Assembly (NCBI GenBank): GCA_948099385.1
Contig: CANUEZ040000161.1
Span: 2,914,001-2,978,000, forward strand
DNA: 64,000 bases
Direction of reading: 5' to 3'
Origin: Fasciola hepatica
Taxonomy: Eukaryota; Platyhelminthes; Trematoda; Plagiorchiida; Fasciolidae
The notes beneath the pieces were generated by a model. That model was not told the DNA's origin, did no database searches, and saw only the letters and a list, made by a program, of their open reading frames with translations. A program made the position numbers and the translations under genes. This document shows positions 12,301 through 24,589 of this stretch, in pieces; the stretch's first letter is position 1, and the number at the start of each line of letters is the position of its first letter.

Positions 12301-14039
12301 AGGTGTGAACATCCTGTGTGTATCAGCTGTTTACATCCCAACTCATTGTTTCCACAGAGACGAGTATTGCTGAACACCGGCCGAGTCCTTTCTTCTCGGC
12401 TGTCGACTTCCTCAACTTTTCCATTGGCACCCTAACAAACTTCTCTACATTCTCTTACGTACAATGGTAATTTTCACTTTGAAAGTAAAATTTAAATTTC
12501 ATACCACATGATGAACATTGCACGACTGTTCAGACCGCTCTCCATCGCAAACCAACGCGATGTCGCTTGCATAGTCCAAGTGTAAAAGTCCGTCAGCCGG
12601 AGCGGGAGCTGACCGCCTTCGTTTTTGTGGTTTCCTTGAGCCAACCGTAATGTCATGGTGTAACAAAGAGGGCAAGACGGGTGAGGACCATCTGTATTTG
12701 AGTAGCCAAACAGGTCAGTCGGTAAAACATGTGCAGTCGTTTATATAATCCCTTTTGCAGATCGCGATATAGCAACATCGATCTTCTGGCTGCCTGAGTG
12801 TTTCTGCTCCGTTTTGACTGGGTACCCACCGCTATTAGGCTGATTCTTTTGACCGCCATTCCCGTTTGGTTGGTCCGACTGATAGTTTAATCATTAGTCG
12901 CTCACCTGGGCTATCTCCTGGATTGCGTCAGATCCCACGGAGTTTCATCGGTGACTCCGCGTGCCTCTTTTTATCCGTTGCGGGACACTTCCGATTTATT
13001 CACCATCCCTTCTGTGGTTTGCGGTTCTCGATTGGTTAACCCGATCGGTATGATATTCGTCTTGTTCGGTTGCCCCAGCGTTCCCCGCTACAATAGATTT
13101 CTGGATTGGGGGAGGGTGGCACACGCTTCTGGGGCGGGGAAACTAGCCACATCTCCGAGCATCGCCGCTGATATTTCGCGAATACTTATGAAGTGAGTCA
13201 AAAATGCACATTATTCTCGATTACTCACCTGTTCGCAACTTGGCCTTGCACCCGGAAAGCGTGCAGCTCCTGGTTGACTTGTGGAATGGTTGTCGCCGGT
13301 ATTTGACCAAAGCGAGATGTCGGATGTTAAAACTTCGTCCATTAATGAATACAGTATTCTTGATCGCTAAGCTTCGTGTTTTAGGTCGCAAATGTTCCGT
13401 TATCAGCTGAGGTGACATTGTCAGTGCACCAAGCTCAGATAGATCAGGTACTTATGCAAATCATCGATCAGAGCTGCGAACAACACCAATATTTGAAACC
13501 TTGGACATTATACGATATTTAAGCACTGAAATTTGCTCAAGATCGGATTTTAGTATGAGGTGATTGGTTGCATTGGGTGTAACTGAACTACAATACTTCT
13601 TTAGAAAGCAGCTTCTTAAGTTCGATAATTTTATCCCTCATCTTCGTCCGGTTGGGTTTTCATGTGAGCTGCTCCTAGGACACATGAGACCAGCTATTCC
13701 CGATCATGTGACGTTAGATATTTTAAGTAAACCAACACCACTGCAACTCTTTTTCTTTCCTTTTTTCTTTTCTCTCTCTCTCTGTTGTGTGCCTAAAATT
13801 TTGAACTTCTTTTGATGATTAGAATCTTTCGGTGATAAGTCGCATCCATACTATGATATATTTTAAACGAACAATAATATTACGCTAACTGGATCCGTTC
13901 TGTTAAGATTAGCACGGTGATGTTTACGTACGACGCCGTGCCGGTGTATGAGGTGTCTGAGAGGCGTATCACCTCTGAAGTGTTCTGCATGTGAACAAAG
14001 ACACTCCTGAATGGGCGGACGTGATTTACTGACCCGACG
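9371..14039. other. 4.7 kb of intron without a recognised element
   Basis: No gene or element recognised. It contains a (CA)n tract at 12232-12253 and a pyrimidine tract at about 13747-13787. Open frames at 10370-10606, 11675-11977 and 11930-12250 (-) show no recognised domain. Confidence 0.5.
12232..12253. repeat. (CA)n microsatellite
   Basis: Eleven uninterrupted AC dinucleotides. Confidence 0.95.
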
Positions 14040-14250
14040 GCCACAGAAGAAAGTTGTCCGATCTACTCGACCCGGTATCCCGGAACAGGCGAATGAGTCG
14101 AGCAACAGGCCACCGGCTCATCTGTAACAACCCTGCTTCCTTGAAGGCTGCAATTGGTTGTGCAAAGACTAGAGGCGCATCCTCGAACAAAAAGACTGCT
14201 TCGGACTGGGCGACTGAGTAGTGCAACAGTCCTGAATGGTGCTGGGAACA
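14040..14250. repeat. Dispersed repeat C, copy 1
   Basis: Shares scattered identity with 36840-37030. Landmarks are CCGGAACAGGCGA versus CCGGAAGAGGCGA, TCCTCGAA, and CTGGGCGACTGAGTAGTGCA versus CTGGGCGACCGAGTAGTACA, then ACAG-CCTG. The family was not recognised; it could be an untranslated part of a retroelement. Confidence 0.55.
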
Positions 14251-15545
14251 CCGCCTCGTACTATATCCCCGAGAATCTCAATGAATAATTTTCTGGATGT
14301 TCATGGATCCGACTTATCCTCTAGCGAGAGATAGTCGCGTAAAAGAAGAAGAGAACACGACACCGGACCAGGTGTTTAATCGCGTTCTTTGAGACCTGTG
14401 TTATTTGTGTTTAGCTGGGTGAGTATTCTCAGTCTGAAGTTCAGTAGGCGCAGCCATTCACCATGCATCGGATTCGGCTGTTCCGTTTCTGCTGTCCATG
14501 GTCACGCTTGTGCAAACCGGTAGGAATTCGAAAGATATCAGTCGGTTTTCGGTTCGTTCATCGAGTGGGAAAATGTGAGCCGTCGTGATTGGATGAGGTA
14601 CTGTCTTTCTTGACCGAAATCTGCTGGGTCATTCTTTTCCTCTATCATTGTTCTATACATCAGTGTTATGCCATCTTGCGTGTACATGTAACACTATTTT
14701 GCTCCTGGTTCAAGAGTTACACGGTGAACTCGCCGTTTCTGCTCGTGTATTGGCACGATCACAGTGATATCATCAAGACGAGATTTTATTCTGGTACTCT
14801 GTTCACGTTCGTGGGCAAAAAGCGGCGGAGTAAACGTTGTTGATACCACTCGTTTTTCTTGTTATGTTCCCCCGCGAGAAATGATTTAGTTAACTAACCT
14901 CCACGATAGTTGATCGTTTCTGACAAGAATAACACTGTGCAAACTAGCCCCTCTTGTGAACGATCAACGACACAGATCATAGACTCATATAAGTGTCATG
15001 TGATGGTATCGTCTGTCCAGTACATGTACAATCACGTTCGTATGCTTTCTGCGTTTGCTTTTTTGGTGTGGAACTGATGTTCAAAAATACAATAAATCTG
15101 ATTGCTATGACAATATTCCCCAGCCAATTGCTTTTACAATTTTTATAATTATTTCTTTCTCTCTGAATCAAATACTGTGGACCATCATCTCCACTGTTGT
15201 GTGAACAGCGAAGCCTCACTTCTCGTTCGCTGTCTTTTTCGTTGAGTAGCAAAATTTTTACAAGTCTAATTGGAACTGATCCTGTTCCGTCATGTCTGAT
15301 GCCCCATAGCTCTTCATTCACACGTTGTGACGGACGCGATCGCACCTCATATGCTTCGGGTTTGGCTTAAAATGAAGTCCTACCTTTTTTGATGTCCCAG
15401 TCTGCACGTCGTATGTGCATATCTGTGTTTCCGTGCGCTCTTGAAACTGGGCTACTGAAATTTCATAAACCAACAACCGTCAAAGCTCCCGATTGAAGCT
15501 CTGGAATTAAATACAAACCACTTTGTCCCGGTTTGTTTGCGCTGG

Positions 15546-15546
<1 letters not shown>
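14251..15546. other. No gene seen
   Basis: A minus-strand open frame of 122 codons (14977-15345) is rich in R, S and N and matches nothing I know. No splice context was evaluated for it. Confidence 0.4.

Positions 15547-15613
<67 letters not shown>
15547..15613. repeat. (GT)n microsatellite, 67 bp
   Basis: An uninterrupted TG/GT array that produces an artefactual His-Thr repeat frame on the minus strand. Confidence 0.97.
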
Positions 15614-15615
<2 letters not shown>

Positions 15616-16571
15616 ATGGTAATACATGTCAGTTACATGATAGCCGCGCATTTATAGTTAAGATTGAAGGAATGTTCATGTTTTACTTTAATGTGGTTAT
15701 TTCGCAGTAATGCCGCTGGGTTTAGCGGTAGGAAGGATTATTTTGGTAACACTAACAATAATGTTGATGGTACCCGAATTGTTCATTTAACACGCCCGAT
15801 ACTGACCGGCAACAATTCCCTGTTATTGTCTAATTGTTCTTCTCACTACATTTCAGGCTTTAGAGGAATCCTAGCTAAGATTCACAAAGATGAGGAAGTC
15901 CGCACGTGACACGTTATGTTTGTATGATATTTCCCCAAACTCTCTGTTGATCTCCTCGGATTTTCGTTCGATCTGTTAGATCCGTCCTGTTTGGACCTCG
16001 TTGGCCGGGGGATGCCAACAAGTGGATATTGTCTGTAGTAGACTCCCATTGCACAGAGTCATTCTGTAGCAGTGTGCTTATTTCCATACTCGCGCTTGAG
16101 TGTAATTGAAAGGGCAAACTCTGTGCAGCCTTAATAGGCTCAGTGTTCTGTACCGGATAACCGGCAGCTCTAAGACTGACTTAGTGAACCACATAAGGCC
16201 CCACGAATCAGTCAAACGTGATACCGAACGGGACAGGGGATAGCGGATAGCTGTCTATCCCCAGTGTGACCGACGGCGGTAGTACCTCACAAGTTCCCGT
16301 TGATGAATGCTTATGCCGCTCAACCGTCACCACCAGTGATGAATTATCCGTGTCGTTCAGTTCCCACCAGAACTACTACTGTTTTTATAATCCAGAAGGT
16401 GTGCCGGTAAGTAGGTTGTTCAGACATCACCAAAATCAATGAACTATAACAGCAATGCTTGTTTGCATAGTAGCTGTCCAGTTCACTTGAAGGCAGTCGC
16501 TATCCCGTCGAGGGATGCAATCATGTGGTTCACATGCTTTCCTTTACCTTATTTCGTTCGCTCCGCCTGAG
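15614..16571. other. Unassigned sequence beyond the PLE 3' side
   Basis: No frame recognised. It lies 3' of the antisense PLE endonuclease fragment and may include its non-coding 3' part. Confidence 0.4.
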
Positions 16572-17190
16572 CTAGTCGCGTTCATTATCAATCCATATTT
16601 GGGTTTCTGAGCAATCAACTACTTTGAAAAGAGAATTCAGAATCACAATATGGCGCGATTTATGCCGAGGACGATTTCGCTGCATCTGTACACAGTGCAA
16701 ACAGCATTTTATGTCGCAGTATGTACATGAGCGAAAGCATGACAACAAAATTACGAACATATGTGCATCACCAGGGTAAACATCATGCCACACCGTTTTT
16801 TGTTTGTACAGCGGTGGTTTCCATCGTTTAATTGGTATCGCTTCAGCCGAACTAAGCAGTTTCGTGTTTTCTATTCTGTAAATCGTCCGAAACACTTTTT
16901 CTTTGTCAACTTGGTGTTGCGTCACCAGTAAGTGTTGAGCTATTGATGATGACGGCGTCTTATCGGTTAGTCGATCATTGGTGTTTGACATCTTAGGGTC
17001 AGTTAAGAGCTGAACCCAGTTAGGAATACGCCCCGAAATCCGATTACGTAACTGGCTTTCTGTTCGACCAACGTAAGTGGCACCACACCGACATCCGAGT
17101 CGGTATATCACGTGAATTAGCGTACAGATATGTGCGCTTCTTAATCGGCGGAGTCAGTATACTCTTCGTGCGGTAGATGACTTTTGTTTG
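16572..17190 (-). pseudogene. Penelope-like element, GIY-YIG endonuclease domain
   Basis: A minus-strand frame of 179 codons (16572-17111) begins MIYRLGCRCGATYVGRTESQ, followed by LRNRI and IPNWVQ. The frame stays open upstream to about 17190 (RLRSAHICTLIHVIYRLG). This is the C-terminal GIY-YIG endonuclease of Penelope-like retroelements, with the xYVGRTExQL signature and the later SSIAQHLLVTQH segment. Further on it has the FRTIYRIENTKLL and EAIPIKRWKPPLYKQK blocks typical of PLEs. The RT part is absent, so this is a fragment. The C-terminal third after KQKTVW no longer resembles the family and is probably beyond the true end. Confidence 0.85.
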
Positions 17191-18219
17191 GGCGGCATAA
17201 TAGATTTATGTAATTACTGTTTAGTTATTCAGTAAGTAGTATGCACACTCTACTACACTATATTCCAACAGGTTTATCGTCTGGTTGTGAGGATAAACTG
17301 TTGGCAGTGTGTGTGTGTGTGCACCAAACCTTTTTGCCATCTCTGTCCTAGTCTGACGGGCATTATTCTTAGATTTGATCGGTGTGTAGCATAGTATACA
17401 CACAGTGATTCATTGTTTCATGCGTGTCCGGGTGCCACTAAACAGATATGAGGATTGTTCCTTAAGCCGGAGATGCAGTCATGCCTGACAGGTCGATGGG
17501 TAGACGCCAGACGAAGTCCAGTCTCTGAAGCGGTTGGTGACCAACATTTGGTTCTAACCACTATGCTCTTAGAGAGGACATTTCTGCGAGTCAACACGAA
17601 GCGATGCAATCTACCGGTCAAAAAACCTTTACTAGATGCGGGTTTCTGCATCACACTTTATTGGGCAACTCCCGGCCCAAAGGGTACTACCCCGTCCATG
17701 TTCCGCCTTCTCCACTGGGTGTATGGAGCTAATGACTGAATCCGAAAAGCGGATCGATAACAAAGCACCAGCGAAGACGCATACGATAATCAGGTCTCAC
17801 GTGACGAACCAGAATTTTTTTGACAGATGCTTCGGTCACGTTCCCGTACTGGGTTAATGCCCCATTGTTTTGTGGGTCAGACTTATGAGTCGAAGGCTTT
17901 GGTTAGGGTTCCCAGAAGAAAACCCCCTACAGCGGTGTGGGCAGCCGCAAAGTGTGATCTGCCCAGAAACCTCCAGTGGTCCCTCGGAAAACGTTGAGCG
18001 TCCCTGCTCTTCATTCTTCGTATCTCCGTTCTAAATAGATGCAGGAAGCCACAGTGAGTCGTGGCGGAGATTTTATAACTTTCGGTAAGGGTATTAACTT
18101 AGAGAAACGAGAAAATGGAGAATCGATCTTCATACCTAGACGTTCTGTTCATTTAGCTTCCTTCAAAGTTCACAAGCTTTACTAAACAAAGGACAGGTTG
18201 TCCTAACTAGGACTTTTGA
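17191..18219. other. Possible retroelement 5' untranslated sequence
   Basis: No recognised protein. A stretch at about 17870-18010 (GGCTTTGGTTAGGGTTCCCA, then GAAGAAAACC) resembles 27550-27620 (GAGCTTTGGTTAGTTGAAGT, then AAGAAAACCACC). Because an endonuclease fragment follows at 18220, this may be the 5' region of that element; the link is tentative. Confidence 0.3.
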
Positions 18220-18375
18220 AACATTTGAACTAGATGTGTTTTGTTTCCGAAACACATACATACATACAAGACCCAACTTCAGCGATAACGCTTCGCACCC
18301 GAGATACAAGCTCGGTTCCTCGTTTCACTCTTCGCGTGTCAAGCCATTTGGTGTCTAACGCTCGTAGTCAGACGC
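18220..18375 (+). pseudogene. RTE-like endonuclease (EEP) fragment
   Basis: About 150 bp align with 43325-43470 of the long RTE copy. Shared text includes TCCGAAACACATACA, AGACCC-ACTTC, CGCTTCGCACC-like text, and CGTTTCACTCTTCGCGTGTC. In the long copy this region encodes the catalytic SETHI box of the AP-endonuclease-like domain. Here it is a small isolated fragment followed, after about 165 bp, by an antisense Jockey/CR1-type piece. Confidence 0.75.
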
Positions 18376-18538
18376 GTTTTTTTATTTATACGTAAAGTGA
18401 ATTATAGTATAAGGGGTAAACCCCATAGATGTGGGTTATGGGGGAGCATTCACGTAAAAGCCAGTTTATTGACCCGGTTTTACAGAAAGCGAGAGGTTGC
18501 CACTGGGCGGGAAGAGAGGAAGAGGTAGATTGTTCAGT

Positions 18539-19024
18539 TTAACAGTCTGGGGGAAAAGGAAAATTGAATAGTAGAAGTACAATATCTAGTGACAGAAACT
18601 TGATAAAGATGACTAGCTGCTTAGGTACGTGGTGATCGGGAAGAGGAAATGCCGAAGCAAGCTCTGAAGAACAGCATCCAAGATAGAACCGGTAGAAGAG
18701 GGACAGCGAAACAACTGCTCGACGACGGGCTACTGACTGCATACTGGGGGTTAGGGAAGGGTTGTCAATCGGCGGGATGGCCTTTCGCTGAATCCGGTGA
18801 AGAAGAAGAAGAGAAGTAGACGAAGCCCCACGCCACAAGTAACTGCAGTATTCATGTGCGGGACATGTTTGAGCTTTGTACATCAGAAGATGAGCTGGTG
18901 TGAAGAAACGCCTGGCCCGAAATAGAAAACCAGCTTTGACTGCGGTGTTTGGCAACAACTGCAACCCTTTCCGTCTAATCAGAAATACCGATCCACGAAA
19001 GGAAAGCGTTATCGAATTGCTCAA
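18539..19024 (-). pseudogene. Jockey/CR1-type non-LTR retrotransposon, RT C-terminal fragment
   Basis: A minus-strand open frame of 161 codons contains the conserved C-terminal blocks of this type: GFLFRARRFFTPAHLL, YKAQTCPAHEYCSYLWRG, LLLLHRIQRKAIPPIDNPSL and RRRAVVSLSLFYRFYLG followed by CCSSELA. The RT catalytic core is not included. The frame itself is open but truncated on both sides. A related fragment in the other orientation is at 55060-55560. Confidence 0.85.
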
Positions 19025-19224
19025 AGAGGCTAATGGCTGACTGATTCGAACTCAGCAGAGTTGCCTAGATCGTTGGGCGGAGCGTTTCAAAAAACAGTCT
19101 AACAGATATACTCAGTTGCACGATGATTAGAAGTCTGCATGTAGATACCAATCCTCTGTCAGAAGCAAAGGTTTTTCGCGACATAATCTATCTTGAATGA
19201 CTAGGCTGATCAACGGGTTGAGTT

Positions 19225-20590
19225 TCTTCCGTCCGTTTTCAAAGATGGTGCTCGGCATTATTACTCTAGTTGACAAAACTCCTCGGCTTGATATGGGATA
19301 AGGAACAAGTTCCAAGCAATTAGTATGAATCGGTGGTCGTACAAATTTACAAGAAAGGTGACAGATCCTCCTATGAAAAACAACAGGGGAGTAAGTTTGG
19401 TTATCATTACATCTAAATTGCTTATTGGTATTATTCTCCATCGTTTGCCTAACGCTCGCGAACAGCGCTCGCGCGAGAATAAAGCTAGAATTAAACCTGG
19501 CCGAGGTTGGATTGATCACATCTTCACTCTTCGATGAATTTTCGAACCCAGACACACCTTCCATAGGTCCATTATCTCCGTTTTTCTTGATCTGAAAGTG
19601 GCGTTTGATGTGGTCGACTGCACAGTTCTGTGTGGGCTACCTCGTGTTGAAAGGTTTACCAGAGAGATTTATTTCCACCATAAAATCATTGTACATGAAT
19701 AGCCAATATCGAATTCGGGCTTATGGCGATCTTACTACCGAGTTTACCACCAGAAGTGATATACGTCAGGGTTTCCCCCTTTGCATTTTTCTCTTTAACT
19801 TTGTGATGGATATGGTCTAAGAGACCGCACTTTTGTCAGGTGAGGGTAGTAGTGTTGAACTTTCCCCGGGTGGAAAAGTTTCAGACCTTAAATATGAGGA
19901 CGATATCGTTCTTCTGAGTGAAGATTCAGGTGAGTTACAGGCTTTTCTGGAGAGCTTGACAAACTTTGTAGCAATATTAGGTATGCGTTTTGCACCTTCA
20001 GAGTGCCAAGATACTGTCGCAGGACTGAGTTGGTCCAACATCAAACCTTTCAGTGTCTGAGGTGACACAAGATGTGGTAGAAAAGTTCTGTTATCTGGGT
20101 AGTTGCATTTCACCTGGAGGTTGGATGTCGGATGAGGTATATCTGCGTATACAGAAGGCGCATTTAATTTCTGAAAACCCCAATCATCTGTGACGTCGAC
20201 GTGACATCCGTTATCTCTCAAGGGTCTATTACACGCTGCAACAGTCAGGCCAGTTCTGCTGTATGGTCCAGAAGCATGACCACTTCGGGTGGTGGATATA
20301 TGAAGACAGTCGATATTCGAACATCGATTTCTTCCGAGCATTTCTCAAATCTGGTGGAAACACCGTATGAGCAATGCTGAGATTCGATGAAAAGTCTTAG
20401 ATTCACCGATCAAATCATTATATGAAACAGTCAAGTCCTCCAGGCTAAGGTGGTTCGGATATATCTCCGGATAGGATACCTTAGGGATAGTTTTCGATGA
20501 GGTGGGTAACATTTAGGAGATGAGTAAGGCTGGCCACTCCAAAAAGTGGGAGTAAGGTATGAAAAACCGCAGCAGTAGATTTGATCATGT
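19225..20590 (+). mobile_element. RTE-like retrotransposon, RT and 3' part, frameshifted
   Basis: The reading frame is broken but recognisable. It runs RWSYKFTRKV, then SKLLIGIILHRL and RGWIDHIFTLR; then SVFLDLKVAFDVVDCTVL with a shift; then IRAYGDLTTEFTTRSDIRQG with FPLCIFLFNFVMDMV; then YEDDIVLLSEDSGELQAFLE and MRFAPSEC. The 3' part is heavily decayed (RWFGYISG-like) and ends near the typical GRGG and TMTW region around 20530-20590. Several stops are present, for example TAA after the MDMV box. Nearest relative in the window: the minus-strand copy at 6635-7625. Confidence 0.85.
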
Positions 20591-21264
20591 ACAACGTGTT
20601 AGGCTTCGTCGGGTGTGTCCGAAAGATCCCTCCACTCCGCGGTTAGATACACTGAAGAATACGGCTCCGTGTTGCGATGAGCTGTAGGCTTGTATTTAAA
20701 AACTTCTTTTTTCGATGTGATACTAATTGTCGTTGTTATCTTTACTATTTTCGTACTCTTGTTTCTGTATTGTTTTTGTTTGATTTTGCTGTCGAAAGAT
20801 AACAACGAAAGCCACCACATCTAGAGCACGGTTGATAGCTGTTGAACCGAATTGACTTCAGGATTAAAATTTGTGCAGTTCTATGAGAGAGTTCTATTCA
20901 ATTTGACCGGTAAACCTCAAATGTGCAAACACAAGCCGAAGTTTCGGCCTCGGTATTCAGATTTTTATTACCGGTTGTTTTCAGTTACAATTTTCATGCG
21001 ATGTACTGTGATTCAACTGTTCATCATCCAACAGACCATCAGACGATACTACGCACAAATTGTGACTTTTGTACGTTTTTTCACCATTTGTGGCGGTTAA
21101 CTGTGATACATGGCATGTCCGTATGTAGTTTTCGTACTGAACTGAATCCGCCTGTTCTGGAGCCATACATGATCCATCTACACTCCCGATGTTCTGACTC
21201 AATGAGCAGTAGATAGTATGAATACGTGAGGTTCATGATCTCGGACGGCTGGACTATTTTACTC

Positions 21265-21266
<2 letters not shown>
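20591..21266. other. No gene seen
   Basis: Short overlapping frames only (for example 20852-21100 and 20923-21216, +), none recognised. Confidence 0.5.

Positions 21267-21331
<65 letters not shown>
21267..21331. repeat. (GT)n microsatellite, 65 bp
   Basis: Uninterrupted TG/GT array. Confidence 0.97.
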
Positions 21332-21333
<2 letters not shown>

Positions 21334-22019
21334 CCTCGGTGTCGAATTCTGTTTTGGGGTAGTCATCATATGATTATTTTCCCATCGTCCCTCACCCGCT
21401 GATTATGCCATTTCAAGCAGGGTCTAATGCGTCCGTGAATAATGGCACCCATTCGAATTACGTAAACCGTCCTCACGGGGAGAGAGATGTCTCAATGTGG
21501 AAAGACATCCGTCACACAACATGACAGCTGGACCAAGTTTCGATGTCCGTTCTCGGTGGTTGTTACCTACCTCCACCCTAATCGGATGATGTGCTCACTG
21601 TGCCTTTATAACATTCGAACAACACCCACCCTCTCACCCCCGGTAAACTGTCTACTCTTTCCCGCCCGAATAGGCGTGTCTGTGTGTGTTTCGTGTGTTC
21701 CGCACATATGTGGACTCTGATCCAACAGACCGGAACCCGGGCGTCGATTCTCGGTTTTCGACCATTGTAGTGCGTGTAAAGCTATCTGCGACAGCCAAGA
21801 CGTTGAAATACAAAGTCCAGCTGGTGGCACACCGACCGGACAGTGGGAATTACGCTTTCACAATTGTCCCCGTGGTTTCGAGGATGAAATTCCAGAGTCT
21901 GATCGATTGACCCTGTGCCAGTTCGATGTAAAAGCTAAGGATGAGACAATCCGAGTTTGCGTTACTTTCAGGGTAAGAACCAGTCCCGGGTTGTCTGATG
22001 TTGAGGTAATCGACTGATA
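21332..22019. other. Unassigned; contains an open frame with splice-like ends
   Basis: On the + strand 21729-21972 is open in one frame between a CCAACAG and a GTAAGA. The translation (with WELRFHNCPRGFEDEIPES in the middle) is not a family I recognise. Treat as unproven. Confidence 0.25.
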
Positions 22020-22185
22020 ATTGTTTACACCGGGTCAGAGTCCCAGTTGGAGCTTGATGGATGTGCGGTGCTGCTGTTGCTGCTGCTAATGGTGAAACAA
22101 CTGTGCAGTGCTTCGATGATTTCCGCAGTTGAGTTGAACGTTGATATTGTATAATGAATCATGTTCAAATGGTCTGTCATTCATC
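22020..22185 (+). repeat. SINE-B copy, degenerate
   Basis: Contains AGAGTCCCAGTTGGAGC, GGATGTGC, GAAACAACTGTGCAGTGCTT and GAGTTGAACGTT in the same order as the SINE-B copies at 9.1 and 32.1 kb. The CTGATGA core is not intact here. Confidence 0.6.
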
Positions 22186-22299
22186 TCTCCGGTGAAGCCA
22201 TCATTCAGTGCCGATCGAACATGGACGGATATTGATCATGCTTCATTTTTCAGATTAGTTTGCTGAAGCTTATCTTCTAAAAACAGTTCTGTTACATTT

Positions 22300-22490
22300 A
22301 TCGTACGATTTCAGTGATGAATTCACTGTCTTCACCCCGGGTACGAGGTCCACCCAATTGGGGGTGGGGGGACTCGGTAGATGTGCACTTTTGGTGGTTC
22401 CTAACACGGGGATTGTAACACTTTCGATTGTTTTCATTAGTGAGTTGAATTTTGATACTTCAGGGCCAATCATTTCCTGACCATTTTTAA
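22300..22490 (+). repeat. SINE-B copy, degenerate
   Basis: Shares GGTCCACCCAATTGGGGGTG-like B-box remains, CTCGGTAGATGTGCACTT, GTTCCTAACA and GTGAGTTGAATTTTGATAC with SINE-B. The hammerhead core is lost. Confidence 0.55.
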
Positions 22491-22537
22491 TCCTCACCGC
22501 TGAGACAAAGTATCCAAGTTTTGTAGGTTTTTTACAT

Positions 22538-22713
22538 GCTTGCGCATGAGTTCACTGGACGGGGTATACCACACAACCCCACGGGCCCACTGCACCAGTA
22601 AATGTAGCCGCCAACCAAACCCCGAGACATGGAGTAGAGAACCACATAAGGTCCCTATAGGTCAGATGTGGCAACGAGCCGGATGACAGTGGATTACTGT
22701 CTACCACCAACAT
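22538..22713 (-). repeat. SINE-A copy, body and tail
   Basis: Runs from CTTGCGCATGAGTTCACTGG to GACAGTGGATTACTGTCTAC on the + strand, which is the reverse complement of the SINE-A tail and body. The tRNA-like head is missing. It sits between SINE-B pieces. Confidence 0.75.
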
Positions 22714-22939
22714 GCCTTCGTCTCACTTAGGTCCCTTCTAAGAGAATGTTCATCGCTCTCTGTATGTGTGCATTCAGTTAGCACGATGTTAACGTCCAAA
22801 GTCAGTAACTTGTGCGTTCCATATTTAGTACTGATTCGAATTAGACTATCGTGATCCAGTCTGGATAGTCTGTCAGTTTAAGTCTCCCGGCACGGAGACT
22901 CGTTAGATCGACACTGTAACTGATATTCCCTAAACAAGA

Positions 22940-23010
22940 TGAAACAATATCTCAATGATTTTCAATGATGAGTTGAGCGTTAGTACTATTTCATGATGAT
23001 TCGTTTTCTT
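22940..23010 (+). repeat. SINE-B tail fragment
   Basis: CAATGATTTTCAATGATGAG, then TTGAGCGTTAGTACT and TCATGATGATTC follow the SINE-B 3' end. Confidence 0.5.
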
Positions 23011-23317
23011 TGTCACTATAGCCCCATTCAGACATGGGAATGGACCCTCCTTTCCGGTTGTAACAACCATCCAGACATGTTCATTTACTGAACAATTTCA
23101 GATAGTACTTTGACCGGCCACACTCCTCGTCTCTAGTGATCTTAACCAAATGTGCTGCACCGTACCATGTTTAAACTTATGATATTGCCCTCTATGATTC
23201 ATACACCAACGGATACGTTTATGCACGACTTAACACTCCATGTGGTCGTATCTGGTGTACATATTTCATGACGAAATTCTCAAGTGACCCAATCACGTGC
23301 TCTTTTCCGGTGTCTTG

Positions 23318-23440
23318 GTTAGTGACGCCGGACGACAGTCGATTACCACCGCCAGAGTGACCGATGGTTACGGCAGAATTCGGACTTCTGACCCCCAACA
23401 CGGTGAAGAAACGCTCTAAATCAGCCGACCGGCGTGGTAT
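23318..23440 (-). repeat. SINE-A head and start of body
   Basis: The + strand shows GGACGACAGTCGATTACCAC, then CAGAGTGACCGATGGTTACG, the reverse complement of the region after the tRNA-like head. The body beyond is absent. Confidence 0.6.
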
Positions 23441-24589
23441 AGGCGAGGTAAGCCAAAAGTCAGGTGCTTATCTCAAACCTAAAATTGAAGCCCAGTGTGT
23501 GTTCTCTCCCGGTGGTTTTTAGTAACAGACAAGATGGAACATGTTCTTTTCTTTTTTCAAATTTCGAATGCACACAAAACCGTATGGTGTATGATAAATC
23601 AGTCAGATCATTTAGGTAGACAGCACTTCCCATTAAGAATGACATGATCACGCCTAGATGGCAAAGCAAAATGAATACTTATTGCTTGATCTTCACACGG
23701 TCGATTAAATTAATTTGGGTGTAGAAACGATATACTTGTGCAGTTGGCATTAATCCATCACCGTTATCACAATACATAGGAAAAAACATTCCAACAATGT
23801 GAACCATGTGGGGAGTCCATTATAGCTAGTTCGAACGAGTTGGGGGGGGGGACGTTGCTCAATCCACTTTTATAGAACGAAGCGAATGGCTGACCTCTAT
23901 CTTTCCGTTATCTTTTTACGACCACTTGATGCAATCAGAGATGATTGTGACGTGGCAAAGTAACCTTTTGTCGAGTTGTCCTATACAGCCGTGCACACAC
24001 ATACATACCGACGAACGTGAGCATGGTATCATGGACGATGGAACAGCGTAACGCCGATTAGACATGCATCATCATCATTCACCACCACCACCCACCATTC
24101 GACTAGTCTGACCTTACTCATTAAGTCATCAGACGGAAGTGTGGAGTGAACTAACTCTGTGAACCAGTTTTGTTTAAATTTTATCGCATCTCTCACTTGG
24201 TAAATACAGTAGACAATGTTTGATGACAGTCTTGGATGAACCCGTCTCACGTTGTGAGCTCGTCCTGTTCACGCCAATTAGGCTATCGAAGACCGGTTCA
24301 CAAAGGTGATCGGACACGTTCATGATTGTGTGATTTGTGTGTGTGTGTTTGTGTTCACCTGTGTGCGCGCGTTTTAATCACAGATCCCTATTGAACTTGA
24401 GTCACTCTGGAGTTTGACATGCTCACTTACGCGCTCGGAGATGTTCTCCTAATCTAATGTTTAGAGTTTTTCATCTGATGTACATCAATGTTGGATTCCG
24501 TGTCAGTTGTTCTTTTATACGCTGTTGCGCTTTTGATACTAATTGAATCCGTTGTTATCCGACTCACCACAACGCCTGAATGATTGGAA
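23441..24589. other. No gene seen
   Basis: Unassigned intron sequence with a run of nine G at about 23844. Confidence 0.5.

Noticed and set aside
15463..15651. His-Thr repeat frame on the minus strand
   Set aside because: Translation of the (GT)n array at 15547-15613.
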